This document shows, piece after piece, positions 54,013 to 63,965 of a DNA stretch of 64,000 bases; positions within the stretch are counted from its first letter, which is position 1, and the number at the start of each line of letters is the position of its first letter. The notes beneath the pieces are model-generated. The model was not told where the DNA came from and did no database searches. It was given only the letters and a program-made list of their open reading frames with translations. The DNA comes from Corynebacterium glucuronolyticum. GTDB lineage: Bacteria > Actinomycetota > Actinomycetes > Mycobacteriales > Mycobacteriaceae. Made by a program: the position numbers and the translations under genes. The stretch covers positions 1 to 64,000 of the forward strand of contig JALFAQ010000090.1 of NCBI GenBank assembly GCA_022772305.1, in the 5' to 3' direction.

Positions 54013-54279
54013 CTTATAACCTGGGGGTAACATCTCCAGCACCCTCTTCCACCTCCCGCAGAACCTGAGTGTTTCCTTAACCTAAATCCACCCCCGAATT
54101 ACCCCCGCACCCACCACCCCTACCTTGTAATATAAGCCCGTTACAATCACTCCCCGCATTTTTGTTAAGGTATTACCTCACTGCGTAGAAAATGGACTAT
54201 TCTAAGATTTACTTAAAAACAGGTGAAAGTTTCTTAGAACTTAACACAGCGTTTTGCCATAAAGTAAGGACCAGACATC

Positions 54280-56061
54280 ATGCGTAAAACAGCACTGCTT
54301 ACAGCCGTGTCTGTGGCAGCCTCTCTCATGGTTGCCCCCATGGCTTCCGCCGGCGATAACGGCGGTGGCTACTACAACGTCATGCTCGGACCGGGCACCG
54401 ACGAAACGTCCGTCACCGTTACCTGGGATCAGGACCTCATCAGTTCGACGGTTGTCGATATCATCTCCGACCCCGCTATCGCGGACGCTCACGGTTCCGG
54501 CACCGTCTTTTCCGCTCACACGGAGGGCATGCCATATTCTGCTCACCACCGCAAGGCTAAGGTCAGTGGGCTTACCCCCGGCCAGACCTACACCTACCGG
54601 GTGGGCAACGAGTCCGACGGCTGGTCCGACGAGATGACGTTCACCGCAGGCAGTGGCAGCACTTCCTGGTCCTTTGCTGCCACCGGCGCTCCCAATACGC
54701 TTGTCGACGACGCGACCTGGGCTTCCACGGTTACGGCCGCCACAGCGACGCACCCTGAGCTCCTCGTCGTTGCCGGCAACGCCATGGAAAAAGCCAACTC
54801 CACCGCTGACCGCTATGCTTTCACCGACCCTGCTGCACTGCAGTCTGTCCCCACGGTCACGGGCTCCCATAGCAGGGACTCACTGGGTGGCTCCGTGGAA
54901 ACCGCGTGGCACTTCCAGCAGCCGAACTTCTCCTTTGGCAACACAGCTTTCACCTATAACAACGTGGGCTTTATCGGCGTGACTCCGCAATTGGAGGATT
55001 ACCGCGTTGAGAACTTCATCACGAGCAACGCGGATGCAATGAGGGGGCAGGTGGACTGGATTGTCCTGTTCGGCATGTCCTCTCTTGCGAATAAGCCGTA
55101 CCTGCAAAGGGTGGCGAGCAACGCGAGCATCGACCTCGTCCTGAGTGGCAACGACTACTTCTACAGTCGCTCCCACCTCCTGAATGCGAACTCCGTGTCT
55201 GACGCGAACAAGGCCGACGGCAACGTGCTGTACCCCGGCGACAATGACACCCTGTTCGTTTCTCTTAACTCCGCTACCGACCGCAACCTCGCGCAGCCGA
55301 CGGGTGACTCAGAGACGCAGGCGAAGTCCGCACAGGACGGCACCCCGGATTACACCACCGTCGATGTCACCCCGGAAGAGCTCACCATCACCACTCGTGA
55401 TGTCGCCTCCAACACCGTCATCGACACGGTCACCCTGTCTCGCAAGCAGGTCATCAACCCCGCTCCGATCGCGAGTGAGGAGCCGACTCCCACCTCGGAA
55501 AAGCCGGCCACGCCCGAGCCCAAACCGACCACAAAGAAGCCTGAGCCCACCTCGGAAAAGCCGACGCCGGAACCGGAGCCGACTCCGGCACCCAGCGTGA
55601 AGCCTGGCAGTGTCGTGGAAAAGGTCACACCCGGTAAGGCCACGGTGCTCGATGATGCTGTCGTGAACCCGACGGCCACGCTCACCGGCGAGGTGCTGGA
55701 TGCCAAGGGCACGAAGGTGAGTGGCGCGACGGTGAGCGTCGACAAGCAAGGAAAGGTGACCGTTACCCTTCCCAAGGACGCGAAGGCCGGCACGTACACC
55801 GTGCAGCTGCGCGACGGCGAAAAGGCTGTCGGCGAGCCGATCACCATCACGGTGACCGCGAAGGCGCCCCCGACTCCAAAGCCAAAGCCAGACCCGAATA
55901 AGGATGGGAGCTCCGACGGCTCCTCCGCAGAAAACATGGTGTGGGTTGGCGTAGGCGCATTCTTCGGAATGATTGGCCTAGCTGCCCTCTTCGGATGGCT
56001 CATCGGCAATGTCCTCGGACACGCTCGCCCCTTCCTTGCCCAGGTAGGAATCCACATTTAG
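54280..56061 (+). CDS. surface-anchored purple-acid-phosphatase-like protein with lost metal ligands
   Basis: A 593-residue exported protein. Signal peptide cleaved after ASA (residue 24). Residues 30-122 form the N-terminal fibronectin-like domain of purple acid phosphatases (KVSGLTPGQTYTYRVGNESD). Residues 130-310 keep the metallophosphoesterase outline but not its ligands. The block I Asp is missing in FAATGAPN. Block II is AGNAME instead of GD, block III GSHSRD instead of GNHD, block IV LFGMSS instead of a His motif, and block V SGNDYFYSRSHL instead of GHDH. A Pro/Thr/Glu-rich linker (400-455), an Ig-like domain and a C-terminal membrane helix (VWVGVGAFFGMIGLAALFG) follow. It is therefore probably a binding protein, not an enzyme. 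Confidence 0.85.
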   Translation: MRKTALLTAVSVAASLMVAPMASAGDNGGGYYNVMLGPGTDETSVTVTWDQDLISSTVVDIISDPAIADAHGSGTVFSAHTEGMPYSAHHRKAKVSGLTPGQTYTYRVGNESDGWSDEMTFTAGSGSTSWSFAATGAPNTLVDDATWASTVTAATATHPELLVVAGNAMEKANSTADRYAFTDPAALQSVPTVTGSHSRDSLGGSVETAWHFQQPNFSFGNTAFTYNNVGFIGVTPQLEDYRVENFITSNADAMRGQVDWIVLFGMSSLANKPYLQRVASNASIDLVLSGNDYFYSRSHLLNANSVSDANKADGNVLYPGDNDTLFVSLNSATDRNLAQPTGDSETQAKSAQDGTPDYTTVDVTPEELTITTRDVASNTVIDTVTLSRKQVINPAPIASEEPTPTSEKPATPEPKPTTKKPEPTSEKPTPEPEPTPAPSVKPGSVVEKVTPGKATVLDDAVVNPTATLTGEVLDAKGTKVSGATVSVDKQGKVTVTLPKDAKAGTYTVQLRDGEKAVGEPITITVTAKAPPTPKPKPDPNKDGSSDGSSAENMVWVGVGAFFGMIGLAALFGWLIGNVLGHARPFLAQVGIHI

Positions 56062-56228
56062 CACTTCCACGGCGGCCCGTACCTTTTCGGTGCGGGCCGT
56101 TTTGCGTGCTTCGGGGCTACATACTTCTAGGAAAAGCTGGGAGTTTTCGACATTAAGGCGCGATATCCGAAGAGGCACGACTAGCGCTAAAGGTATTCCC
56201 CGACCCACAGAAAGGACAGCTAGCTACC

Positions 56229-56518
56229 ATGCCAGGATTCCTCCGCCTTTGGGCACTCCACCCGCTTTATTTCATCGTCCCTCTTCAGCTGCCCAATTTG
56301 CGCAGCACCTTGTCTACTACTCCTCAGACCGTTTTGAGTACATCAGCAACACGATCTGGCTGATTGTGTTCGCCGGTGCTGGACTGTACATGGCGGTAGT
56401 TCGTGGCAGGGACACCACGAAGAACTCGTGGTGGAGCGCCCGGAAGGAAGTTGTTTTCCTCCTCGTGCTCCTCATCGTGGAATGGCGCTGGAAATATTGG
56501 GGAAAGCGGCACGCGTAG
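56229..56518 (+). pseudogene. frameshifted small membrane protein
   Basis: ATG 56229 opens MPGFLRLWALHPLYFIV, but this frame stops early at 56363. From about 56290 a second frame takes over: AQFAQHLVYYSSDRFEYISN, then IWLIVFAGAGLYMAVVRG and VVFLLVLLIVEWRWKYWG, ending at 56518. The span is 290 bases, one short of a multiple of three. Joined, it would be a 96-residue protein with two or three membrane helices. AAAGGA precedes the ATG by 12 bases. No slippery sequence is visible. Real decay and a base-call error are both possible. Confidence 0.6.
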
Positions 56519-56546
56519 GAGTTGCTTCTGCCCTCGTAAAAACATG

Positions 56547-56591
56547 AAAAAGCCCACCCACCATCCCTTTCGGGACAGCGGGCAGGCTTTT
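56547..56591. terminator. bidirectional terminator between the frameshifted gene and mdh
   Basis: AAAAGCC...CCC pairs with GGG...GGCTTTT, with an inner TCCC/GGGA stem. T-runs flank both sides (CTTTTT on the minus strand). Confidence 0.7.
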
Positions 56592-56608
56592 CCTGCGTAA
56601 ATTATTTA

Positions 56609-57625
<1,017 letters not shown>

Positions 57626-57886
57626 CTAACGGAAACTGAAGTCTACGATAATCTGAACGGACTAACTTTTCCGTGCTACCAAAGAGCGTACTCGACAAAT
57701 CCGCACGGTGACAGGGCGAAAATTATTTCTCACGCGTGCATTTCCGGACTTTTGCACTTTACCTAATGACCGCAATGGACCATGTTTGTTCGGTTAACTA
57801 GTCCGATACTCCCCCCAACCCGCGAAAAAAGACAGCAGACCATCGAAAATAAGCCCCTAATTCGGGGGTTATTAAGCCCCTCACAC

Positions 57887-57902
57887 TGTGATAATTCTCA
57901 CA
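57887..57902. promoter_or_regulatory. perfect GlxR (CRP-type) binding site between mdh and tetR
   Basis: TGTGATAATTCTCACA matches TGTGA-N6-TCACA exactly. It is 141 bases before the TetR gene and 289 bases from mdh. A nearby hairpin AATAAGCCCC / GGGGGTTATT (57848-57873) may separate the two promoters. The rest of 57599-58043 shows no gene. Confidence 0.7.
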
Positions 57903-58043
57903 TTGTTGCCCTGATGGAGGACGAAAACGGCGTTATCACCACCCATACAGGGGGAATGTCTCCATCGAAACGGGTAATTTAGGCGTTTAATTGTCGTAGA
58001 AACAATTAGACTTTTCTTCCGAGAATTCCAGAATAGAGAGAAG

Positions 58044-58793
58044 ATGACTTCGTCACACGATTCTTTCCCCTCCACAGAGTCTCCGAAAGACGGCGTGGTC
58101 GAGCTTGCGCTGAAGTTCTTTGCGAATCAGGGGTTTAAACAAACCAAACTTGAACAAGTGGCAACCCAGTCCGGGATCAGCAAGCGCATGATCCATTACC
58201 ACTTCACCGACAAGAAGGGACTGTATATCGCCGCACTCCGGCTCGCTGTCACGCAGCTGCGTCCCAACCAGGAGGAGCTCGAGCTGGAATCCGTCGTACC
58301 GGTGGAATCCGCCAAAAAGATCGTCTCCGTCGTTTTTGACCACTTCGAGGAGCACCCGGACGCGGTGAAGCTCGTCCTCACGGAATCCGTCTACCACCAC
58401 GTTGACGCAGAGGAGCTGCCCTCGCTCGCCGACCACTCCGACTTGTTCCTCCAGTTGAACAAGCTCCTCATGCTGGGCCAGGATGCTGGCGCTTTCCGCC
58501 CGGGCATCTCCGCTTTGGATATGTACGCCTCCATCGTGGGCATGTGTCTTCTCCCCTACTCCTGGAATCTCGTCTTTAGGAACCTATATGACACTGACCT
58601 GTCCTCCTCGGTGAACACAAAGGCCCTGCGGGATCAGGCACAGGATCAGGTCATCTCGTTCCTCACCGCCCAGCTCCCGCCGACAGGTGGCGAGACCTAC
58701 CTTCAGCCTGAGCGCAACGAGGTCCGCGACTCCGGTTCGGTCGAAGGCAGTCTGTACTCGGCTGAAGAGGGATTCGGCAACGTCTACGAGTAA
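58044..58793 (+). CDS. TetR family transcriptional regulator
   Basis: A 249-residue regulator. The N-terminal HTH shows FANQGFKQTKLEQVATQSGI and SKRMIHYHFTDKKGLYIAAL at about residues 28-68. The ligand domain continues to about 215, followed by a polar acidic tail. GAGAGAAG precedes the ATG. In C. glutamicum a TetR gene also lies next to mdh, as I recall, followed there by vanillate genes that are absent here. Target and ligand unknown. Confidence 0.9.
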   Translation: MTSSHDSFPSTESPKDGVVELALKFFANQGFKQTKLEQVATQSGISKRMIHYHFTDKKGLYIAALRLAVTQLRPNQEELELESVVPVESAKKIVSVVFDHFEEHPDAVKLVLTESVYHHVDAEELPSLADHSDLFLQLNKLLMLGQDAGAFRPGISALDMYASIVGMCLLPYSWNLVFRNLYDTDLSSSVNTKALRDQAQDQVISFLTAQLPPTGGETYLQPERNEVRDSGSVEGSLYSAEEGFGNVYE

Positions 58794-58815
58794 AACCCGC
58801 CACCTCGACATACAT

Positions 58816-58855
58816 AAAGCCTCCCCGCAGTTTTACACAGCGGAGGGGCTTTCTG
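58816..58855. terminator. terminator between tetR and clpX
   Basis: AAAGCCTCCCCGC pairs with GCGGAGGGGCTTT (a wobble pair and one mismatch) around an 11-base loop; TTTCT follows. Also usable for clpX from the other side. Confidence 0.7.
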
Positions 58856-58865
58856 CTTCGGTTTT

Positions 58866-60122
58866 CTAGGAAGCCTTCTTCTTATCCGTGACAAGCTTCG
58901 GCCGGCCGGTGCCGTTGACCACGCCAGCATCGATAGTCACCTTCGACACCTCGCGGGAGGGGATGTCGTACATGACGGGAACGAGGATCTCCTCCACGAT
59001 CGCGCGTAGGCCTCGGGCACCCGTCTTGCGATCGAGCGCCTTCTCCGCGATAGCACCCAGCGCGCCATCGGTGAAGACCAGCTCGGTATCGTCGTAGCTA
59101 AACATCTTCTGGTACTGCTTCACCAACGAGTTCTTCGGCTCGGTAAGTACAGAAACGAGAGCCTTCTTGTCCAGCTGGTTCACCGTCGCGGTGACGGGGA
59201 GACGGCCAATGAACTCGGGGATAAGACCGAACTTGACCAGGTCCTCCGGCTGCACTTTCTGCAGAATGTTCGCGTCCTCCAGCTCCTTGTTGGAGCGGAT
59301 ATCCGCGCCGAAGCCGAGGCTCTTCTTGCCCACGCGCTCCTGGATCACTTTCTCCAGGCCGGCAAAGGCACCGGAGGCGATGAACAAAATGTTTGAGGTA
59401 TCAACCTGGATGAGCTCCTGGTTGGGGTGCTTGCGGCCACCCTGCGGAGGGATGGATGCCACGGTGCCCTCAAGGATCTTCAGCAGTGCCTGCTGCACAC
59501 CCTCGCCGGACACGTCGCGGGTGATGGAGACGTTTTCGCCCTTGCGGGTAATCTTGTCGATCTCATCGATGTAGACGATGCCGTGCTCGGCCTTCTTGAC
59601 ATCGAAGTCGGCGGCCTGCAGCAGGCGGAGAAGGATGTTCTCCACGTCCTCGCCCACGTACCCGGCTTCCGTCAGGCTCGTGGCATCGGCAATGGTAAAC
59701 GGCACGTCCAGCTTCTTAGCCAACGTCTGTGCAAGGTAGGTCTTGCCACAGCCGGTGGGGCCCAGCAGCAAAATGTTGGACTTCTGCAGCTCAACGCCGT
59801 CATCCGAGCCGAACACGTTCTGCAACTTCACACGCTTGTAGTGGTTGTACACGGCCACGGAGAGAACCTTCTTGGCTTCTTCCTGGCCAATGACGTACTC
59901 GTCCAGGAACTCCTTGATCTCCCGCGGTGCGGGCAGGCTTTCCTTGTCTACCTGGTTTGCGCGCTCGGCGGACAGCTCCTCGGCGATGATTTCATTGCAG
60001 AGGTCGATGCACTCGTTGCAGATGTACACGCCGCCCCCGGCAATAAGCTTCTTTACCTGCTTCTGACTCTTCCCGCAGAATGAGCACTTAAGCAGGTCAG
60101 CGGTTTCTTGCATGCGTGACAT
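58866..60122 (-). CDS. clpX: ATP-dependent Clp protease, unfoldase subunit ClpX
   Basis: A 418-residue AAA+ unfoldase that feeds proteins to ClpP1/P2. The N-terminal zinc-binding domain ([10 protein letters not shown] with [10 protein letters not shown]) recruits adaptors and substrates. Walker A is [14 protein letters not shown] near residue 120 and Walker B is VYIDEIDKI. The GYVGEDV pore loop and the IGF-type ClpP-docking loop region ([13 protein letters not shown]) are both seen. It lies apart from clpP2-clpP1, with an alpha/beta hydrolase gene in between. Confidence 0.96.
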   Translation of the reverse strand: MSRMQETADLLKCSFCGKSQKQVKKLIAGGGVYICNECIDLCNEIIAEELSAERANQVDKESLPAPREIKEFLDEYVIGQEEAKKVLSVAVYNHYKRVKLQNVFGSDDGVELQKSNILLLGPTGCGKTYLAQTLAKKLDVPFTIADATSLTEAGYVGEDVENILLRLLQAADFDVKKAEHGIVYIDEIDKITRKGENVSITRDVSGEGVQQALLKILEGTVASIPPQGGRKHPNQELIQVDTSNILFIASGAFAGLEKVIQERVGKKSLGFGADIRSNKELEDANILQKVQPEDLVKFGLIPEFIGRLPVTATVNQLDKKALVSVLTEPKNSLVKQYQKMFSYDDTELVFTDGALGAIAEKALDRKTGARGLRAIVEEILVPVMYDIPSREVSKVTIDAGVVNGTGRPKLVTDKKKAS

Positions 60123-60284
60123 AAGGTGCGTTCACCACTCCTCGCAGTAGATCATTTTCATGGACGTGAGGCTCAAGCCTACCCCACTATGTCAACACGA
60201 CTTCATCGTTGAGTATTTCCGCTGGGGAAAGGCCACTTCCAGTATCCCACACGCATGTTCTCGGCACGCAGAGACCCTCGCAAG

Positions 60285-60290
60285 TAGATT
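60285..60290 (+). promoter_or_regulatory. -10 box of a probable leaderless hydrolase gene
   Basis: TAGATT lies seven bases before ATG 60298 and no ribosome-binding site is seen. Confidence 0.5.
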
Positions 60291-60297
60291 GGTTGGT

Positions 60298-61140
60298 ATG
60301 ACTAACGTTTTACACAGCATTGAATTCGGTTCCTCCCACGGGGGCGACCCTATTGTTTTCCTCGGTTCCCTCGGCGCCAACGCCTGGTTCTGGTCGCCGC
60401 AACTGGACACGTTCTCTCACCACCGTCGCGTCATCGCCATCGATCATCCGGGGCACGGCTCTTCTGGGCTTTTCGACGCCCACTCGGTTGCGGAGTTCGC
60501 AGAACTCGTCCTCGCCACCCTGGATGATCGCGGTGTCGACCATTTCCAACTCGTCGGCCTTTCCCTCGGTGGCGCTGTCGCCCAATACCTCGGCGCACAC
60601 TCGAACCGCGTGACAAGCCTGGCGCTGTTGTCCACCAATGCCAAGTTTGGAACCCCGGACGCGTGGACATCGAAGGCAGAATCCGTACGAGAAGGAGGCC
60701 TCCACGACGCGAACTCTGCCACTATCAACAACTGGTTTACCGAGGACTGGCGTAAGGAGAACCCCGCAAGCCTCGCCTACATCCTGCACCTAATGGATCA
60801 GACCCCGGCGGAAGGCTACGCCCGCGCATGTGAGGCGCTTTCCACATGGGATAACTGGGATGGGCTGAAGAATATTCCCGTGCCCACCCTTGTTGTCCCC
60901 GGCGGCCACGACGCGGGCTGCACCCCCGAGGTAATGAGCAAAATGGCGGAGGCTATCCCTGATTCCACCTACACCGTTATCGAGTCCTCAGCTCACCTGT
61001 CCAACGTGGAGGCAGAGGAGGAAGTCACAGCCCTTCTCGCCCGCCACTTCGGGATTGCAGACGACGGCCTGTTGAAGGACTACTCAGAAAGCTACCACGA
61101 GCAGTACCCCACCGAGGTCTTCTCCGACATCGACGAGTAG
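60298..61140 (+). CDS. alpha/beta hydrolase, PcaD-like (3-oxoadipate enol-lactonase type)
   Basis: A 280-residue hydrolase. VFLGSLGANAWFWSPQLDTF is the oxyanion region, IDHPGHGSS follows, the nucleophile is in GLSLGGAVA (near residue 99), the acid in VPGGHDAGC and the His in ESSAHLSNVE. This pattern is that of PcaD lactonases and related esterases. In C. glutamicum a pca cluster lies between clpX and clpP2, as I recall. Here this gene alone occupies that place, so it may be a remnant or repurposed PcaD. ATG 60298 is chosen from leaderless geometry; an in-frame start at 60160 is unlikely. Confidence 0.82.
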   Translation: MTNVLHSIEFGSSHGGDPIVFLGSLGANAWFWSPQLDTFSHHRRVIAIDHPGHGSSGLFDAHSVAEFAELVLATLDDRGVDHFQLVGLSLGGAVAQYLGAHSNRVTSLALLSTNAKFGTPDAWTSKAESVREGGLHDANSATINNWFTEDWRKENPASLAYILHLMDQTPAEGYARACEALSTWDNWDGLKNIPVPTLVVPGGHDAGCTPEVMSKMAEAIPDSTYTVIESSAHLSNVEAEEEVTALLARHFGIADDGLLKDYSESYHEQYPTEVFSDIDE

Positions 61141-61155
61141 CCTCACCTAAGACAT

Positions 61156-61189
61156 AAAGGATGCCACCGGTTTTCCGGTGGCATCCTTT
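61156..61189. terminator. bidirectional terminator between the hydrolase and clpP2
   Basis: A perfect 15-base stem AAAGGATGCCACCGG / CCGGTGGCATCCTTT with a TTTT loop. Confidence 0.85.
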
Positions 61190-61197
61190 CGTAGCTC

Positions 61198-61821
61198 TTA
61201 CTTATTGAGCTTGCGGTAATCGAAGACTTCGTCGATAAGCCCGTACTCCACAGCCTCTGGGGCGGTGAGGATCTTATCGCGGTCCGTATCTATGCGGACC
61301 TGCTCCGAGGTCTGACCCGTGTGGCGAGCCAGCGTATCCTCCATGAGCTTGCGCATACGCTCAATCTCGCGCGCCTGGATCTCCAGGTCAGAAACCTGAC
61401 CCTGCGTGCCCTGCGTGGCCGGCTGGTGGATGAGGACGCGAGCGTTCGGCAGTGCCGCGCGCTTGCCCTTTGCACCCGCGGCCAGGAGCACTGCTGCTGC
61501 CGAGGCCGCCTGACCAAGGCACACGGTGCGCACGTCCGGGCGGACGTACTGCATGGTGTCATAGATCGCCATCAGCGAGGTGAACGAGCCACCCGGGGAG
61601 TTGATGTACATCGTAATGTCGCGATCCGGGTCCAGTCCCTCGAGAACGAGCAGCTGAGCCATGATGTCGTTTGCGGAGGTGTCATCGACCTGTGCACCGA
61701 GGAAGATGATGCGCTCCTCAAAGAGCTTGTTGTACGGGTTGGATTCCTTGACACCGTAGGAGGAGTGCTCCACAAAGCTCGGAAGAATGTACCGCACCTG
61801 AGGCATGTTCTGCATATCCAT
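61198..61821 (-). CDS. clpP2: ATP-dependent Clp protease proteolytic subunit ClpP2
   Basis: A 207-residue serine protease that forms mixed barrels with ClpP1. The nucleophile Ser is in [13 protein letters not shown], the His in [13 protein letters not shown] and the Asp in [28 protein letters not shown] with its longer N-terminal loop marks it as the second paralogue. ATG 61821 has AAGGAGAG five bases upstream; that site overlaps the clpP1 stop, coupling the pair. Confidence 0.95.
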   Translation of the reverse strand: MDMQNMPQVRYILPSFVEHSSYGVKESNPYNKLFEERIIFLGAQVDDTSANDIMAQLLVLEGLDPDRDITMYINSPGGSFTSLMAIYDTMQYVRPDVRTVCLGQAASAAAVLLAAGAKGKRAALPNARVLIHQPATQGTQGQVSDLEIQAREIERMRKLMEDTLARHTGQTSEQVRIDTDRDKILTAPEAVEYGLIDEVFDYRKLNK

Positions 61822-61832
61822 ATCTACTCTCC

Positions 61833-62417
61833 TTAGGATCCGACCTGATCGTTGTGGGCGTGGGAAATAACGTGATCGCACAGGCCGTAATCGCGTGCCT
61901 CTTCAGCGGTGAACCAGCGGTCGCGGTCACTGTCTTTGCTGATCTGCTCGAAGGTCTGGCCGGAGTGCTCGGCGATGAGCTCTGCCATTTCCTTCTTGGT
62001 CAGCGCGAACTGCTGCGCCTGAATGGCGATATCGGAGGCAGTACCGCCCACACCAGCGGACGGCTGGTGCATGAGGATGCGAGCGTGCGGCAAAGCGTAG
62101 CGCTTGCCCTTCGTGCCAGCGGTGAGCAGGAACTGCCCCATCGACGCTGCCAGCCCCATGGCGTAGGTTGCCACGTCGCACGGTGCGTACTTCATCGTGT
62201 CGTAGATTGCCATGCCGGCGGTGACGGATCCGCCAGGAGAGTTGATGTACAGGGAGATGTCCCTCGTGGGATCCTCGGCAGACAGCAGGAGGATCTGGGC
62301 GCACAGCTTGTTAGCGATCTCGTCATTCACCTCAGAGCCGAGGAAGATAATGCGCTCGCGCAACAGGCGCTCATACACAGAATCCCCAAGGTTCATTCCT
62401 GGTGCGGAATCAGCCAT
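61833..62417 (-). CDS. clpP1: ATP-dependent Clp protease proteolytic subunit ClpP1
   Basis: A 194-residue serine protease. The nucleophile is in [13 protein letters not shown], the His in [13 protein letters not shown] and the Asp in [11 protein letters not shown]. It is encoded first in clpP1-clpP2, 11 bases apart. AAAGGA precedes the ATG. The tig terminator lies upstream, so the pair has its own promoter. Confidence 0.95.
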   Translation of the reverse strand: MADSAPGMNLGDSVYERLLRERIIFLGSEVNDEIANKLCAQILLLSAEDPTRDISLYINSPGGSVTAGMAIYDTMKYAPCDVATYAMGLAASMGQFLLTAGTKGKRYALPHARILMHQPSAGVGGTASDIAIQAQQFALTKKEMAELIAEHSGQTFEQISKDSDRDRWFTAEEARDYGLCDHVISHAHNDQVGS

Positions 62418-62511
62418 AGTCTAAACATCCTTTCGTTCTCATTTACTCCACCACCCTACCTTTATTGGACCGGCCGGATAAAGGTTGTTCGCTGATAGCG
62501 TTATAGCCATG

Positions 62512-62538
62512 AAAAACCGCCCGCGCGATGGCGGGCGG
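62512..62538 (-). terminator. terminator after tig
   Basis: CCGCCCGC pairs with GCGGGCGG around a six-base loop; on the minus strand TTTTT follows. Confidence 0.85.
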
Positions 62539-62558
62539 CCGGTGGAAGCTAGGCGGAA

Positions 62559-63899
62559 TTATTCCTCGCCTTCAACTTCCTCTTCACCGAAGTAGTCTTC
62601 CGGGTCAACCTTGTTGCCGGCATCATCCTTCACGGAAACGCGGCAGATAGCGGTAGCCAGAGCCTTGCCACGGCGGACATCGGCGACCAGGTTGTAGGTC
62701 TGGCCAGTCTGCTGAATCTGCTGCAGGAACTGCTGCGGGTTCATGCCGTAGCGCTGTGCCGTGAACATGATGTGCTCATGGATCTCCTGCTGCGTGACCT
62801 CCGGCTGCTCCTGCTCTGCCAGGACATCGAGGAACAGCTGGGTGCGTACAGCGTTCTCGGCGTTCTCGCGGGACTCCTTGTCGAATTCCTCGCGGGTGGT
62901 GCCCTGCATGTCCAGGACGCGGTCGAGCATGGACTCGTCACCACCGAACTGGGCGATGAGCTGCTGCAGCTGACCCTGAACCTGCTCCTCCACAACTGCC
63001 TCGGGCAGCGGGAAGTCGGCCTCGTCGAGGGCCTTCTTCAGAACCTCGTCGCGGATAGCGGAGGCCTGCTCGACCTTCTTCTGCTCCTTGAGGTTGTTCT
63101 CGGTGTCCTCACGGAGCTCCTCAACGGTGTCGAATTCGGAGACCATCTCGACGAATTCCTCGTCAACCTTGGGGAGCTTGCGCTCCTTCACATCCTTGAC
63201 GGTGACAGTGACCTCGGCCTCCTTGCCGTCCTCAACACCGTTGAGGTCGGAAGAGGTGAAGGTTGCTTCCTCACCCGTCTTGAGACCCTTGACGGCCTTG
63301 TCCAGGCCGTCGATAAGCTCGTCGGCGCCGATGCGGTGGTTGAGACCCTCCGTAGCAGCTTCCTCGACCTCCTCACCATCAACGGTGGCCTTGAGGTCGA
63401 GGGTGACGAAGTCATCCTTCTTAGCCTTGCGTTTAACCGGCGTCAGCTCTGCGAAGCGCTCGCGAAGAGAATCGATGGCCGCGTCGACATCCTCGTCGGT
63501 GACCTTGAGCTCCGGGACCTCAATCTCGTAGGTGGAGAAGTCCGGGATAGTGATCTCCGGGCGAACATCAACCTCAGCGGTGAACTCAACGAGCTTGCCG
63601 TCCTCGAGCTTGGTGATGTCGATGGCGGGTTGGCCGAGCGGGCGGAGGTCATTGTCCTCTACAGCCTTGCCGTAGCGGGACGGAAGCATATCGTTAACGA
63701 CCTGCTCCAGAACCGGGCCGCGGCCGAAGCGAGCGTCAATGAGCTTGCGCGGGGCCTTGCCCTTGCGGAAGCCCTTGAAGGTCACCTGCTGGGCGAGTGC
63801 CTTGTAGGCCTGGTCAATCTCAGGGGTGAGCTCCTCGAAGGGAACCTCAACCGTGATTTTGACGCGAGTGTCGTTCAACTTGTCGACGGAACTCTTCAC
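62559..63899 (-). CDS. tig: trigger factor, ribosome-associated chaperone and prolyl isomerase
   Basis: A 446-residue chaperone bound at the exit tunnel. The ribosome-binding tail begins [19 protein letters not shown] and contains the FRKGKAPR motif (GFRKGKAP) near residue 45. The FKBP-like domain is at about 160-240 and the helical arms follow. The acidic end GEEEVEGEE is typical of actinobacterial forms. GTG start with AGGAG eight bases upstream. It precedes clpP1-clpP2 as in most bacteria. Confidence 0.96.
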   Translation of the reverse strand: MKSSVDKLNDTRVKITVEVPFEELTPEIDQAYKALAQQVTFKGFRKGKAPRKLIDARFGRGPVLEQVVNDMLPSRYGKAVEDNDLRPLGQPAIDITKLEDGKLVEFTAEVDVRPEITIPDFSTYEIEVPELKVTDEDVDAAIDSLRERFAELTPVKRKAKKDDFVTLDLKATVDGEEVEEAATEGLNHRIGADELIDGLDKAVKGLKTGEEATFTSSDLNGVEDGKEAEVTVTVKDVKERKLPKVDEEFVEMVSEFDTVEELREDTENNLKEQKKVEQASAIRDEVLKKALDEADFPLPEAVVEEQVQGQLQQLIAQFGGDESMLDRVLDMQGTTREEFDKESRENAENAVRTQLFLDVLAEQEQPEVTQQEIHEHIMFTAQRYGMNPQQFLQQIQQTGQTYNLVADVRRGKALATAICRVSVKDDAGNKVDPEDYFGEEEVEGEE

Positions 63900-63936
63900 G
63901 AGTCATTCTCCTGATCTGTAAACGTTGATTAGGTTC

Positions 63937-63963
63937 AAAAAGGGAAGGTAAGACCTTCCCTTT
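63937..63963 (-). terminator. terminator after the tRNA
   Basis: A perfect stem AAAGGGAAGGT / ACCTTCCCTTT with a three-base loop; on the minus strand TTTTT follows. Confidence 0.85.
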
Positions 63964-63965
63964 CG

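Noticed and set aside
57848..57873. Hairpin AATAAGCCCC / GGGGGTTATT as a gene terminator
   Set aside because: It follows no gene on either strand and has an internal mismatch and no T-run; may only insulate two divergent promoters.
62772..63914. 380-codon plus-strand frame opposite tig
   Set aside because: Leu/Val/Glu-rich shadow; tig is unambiguous.
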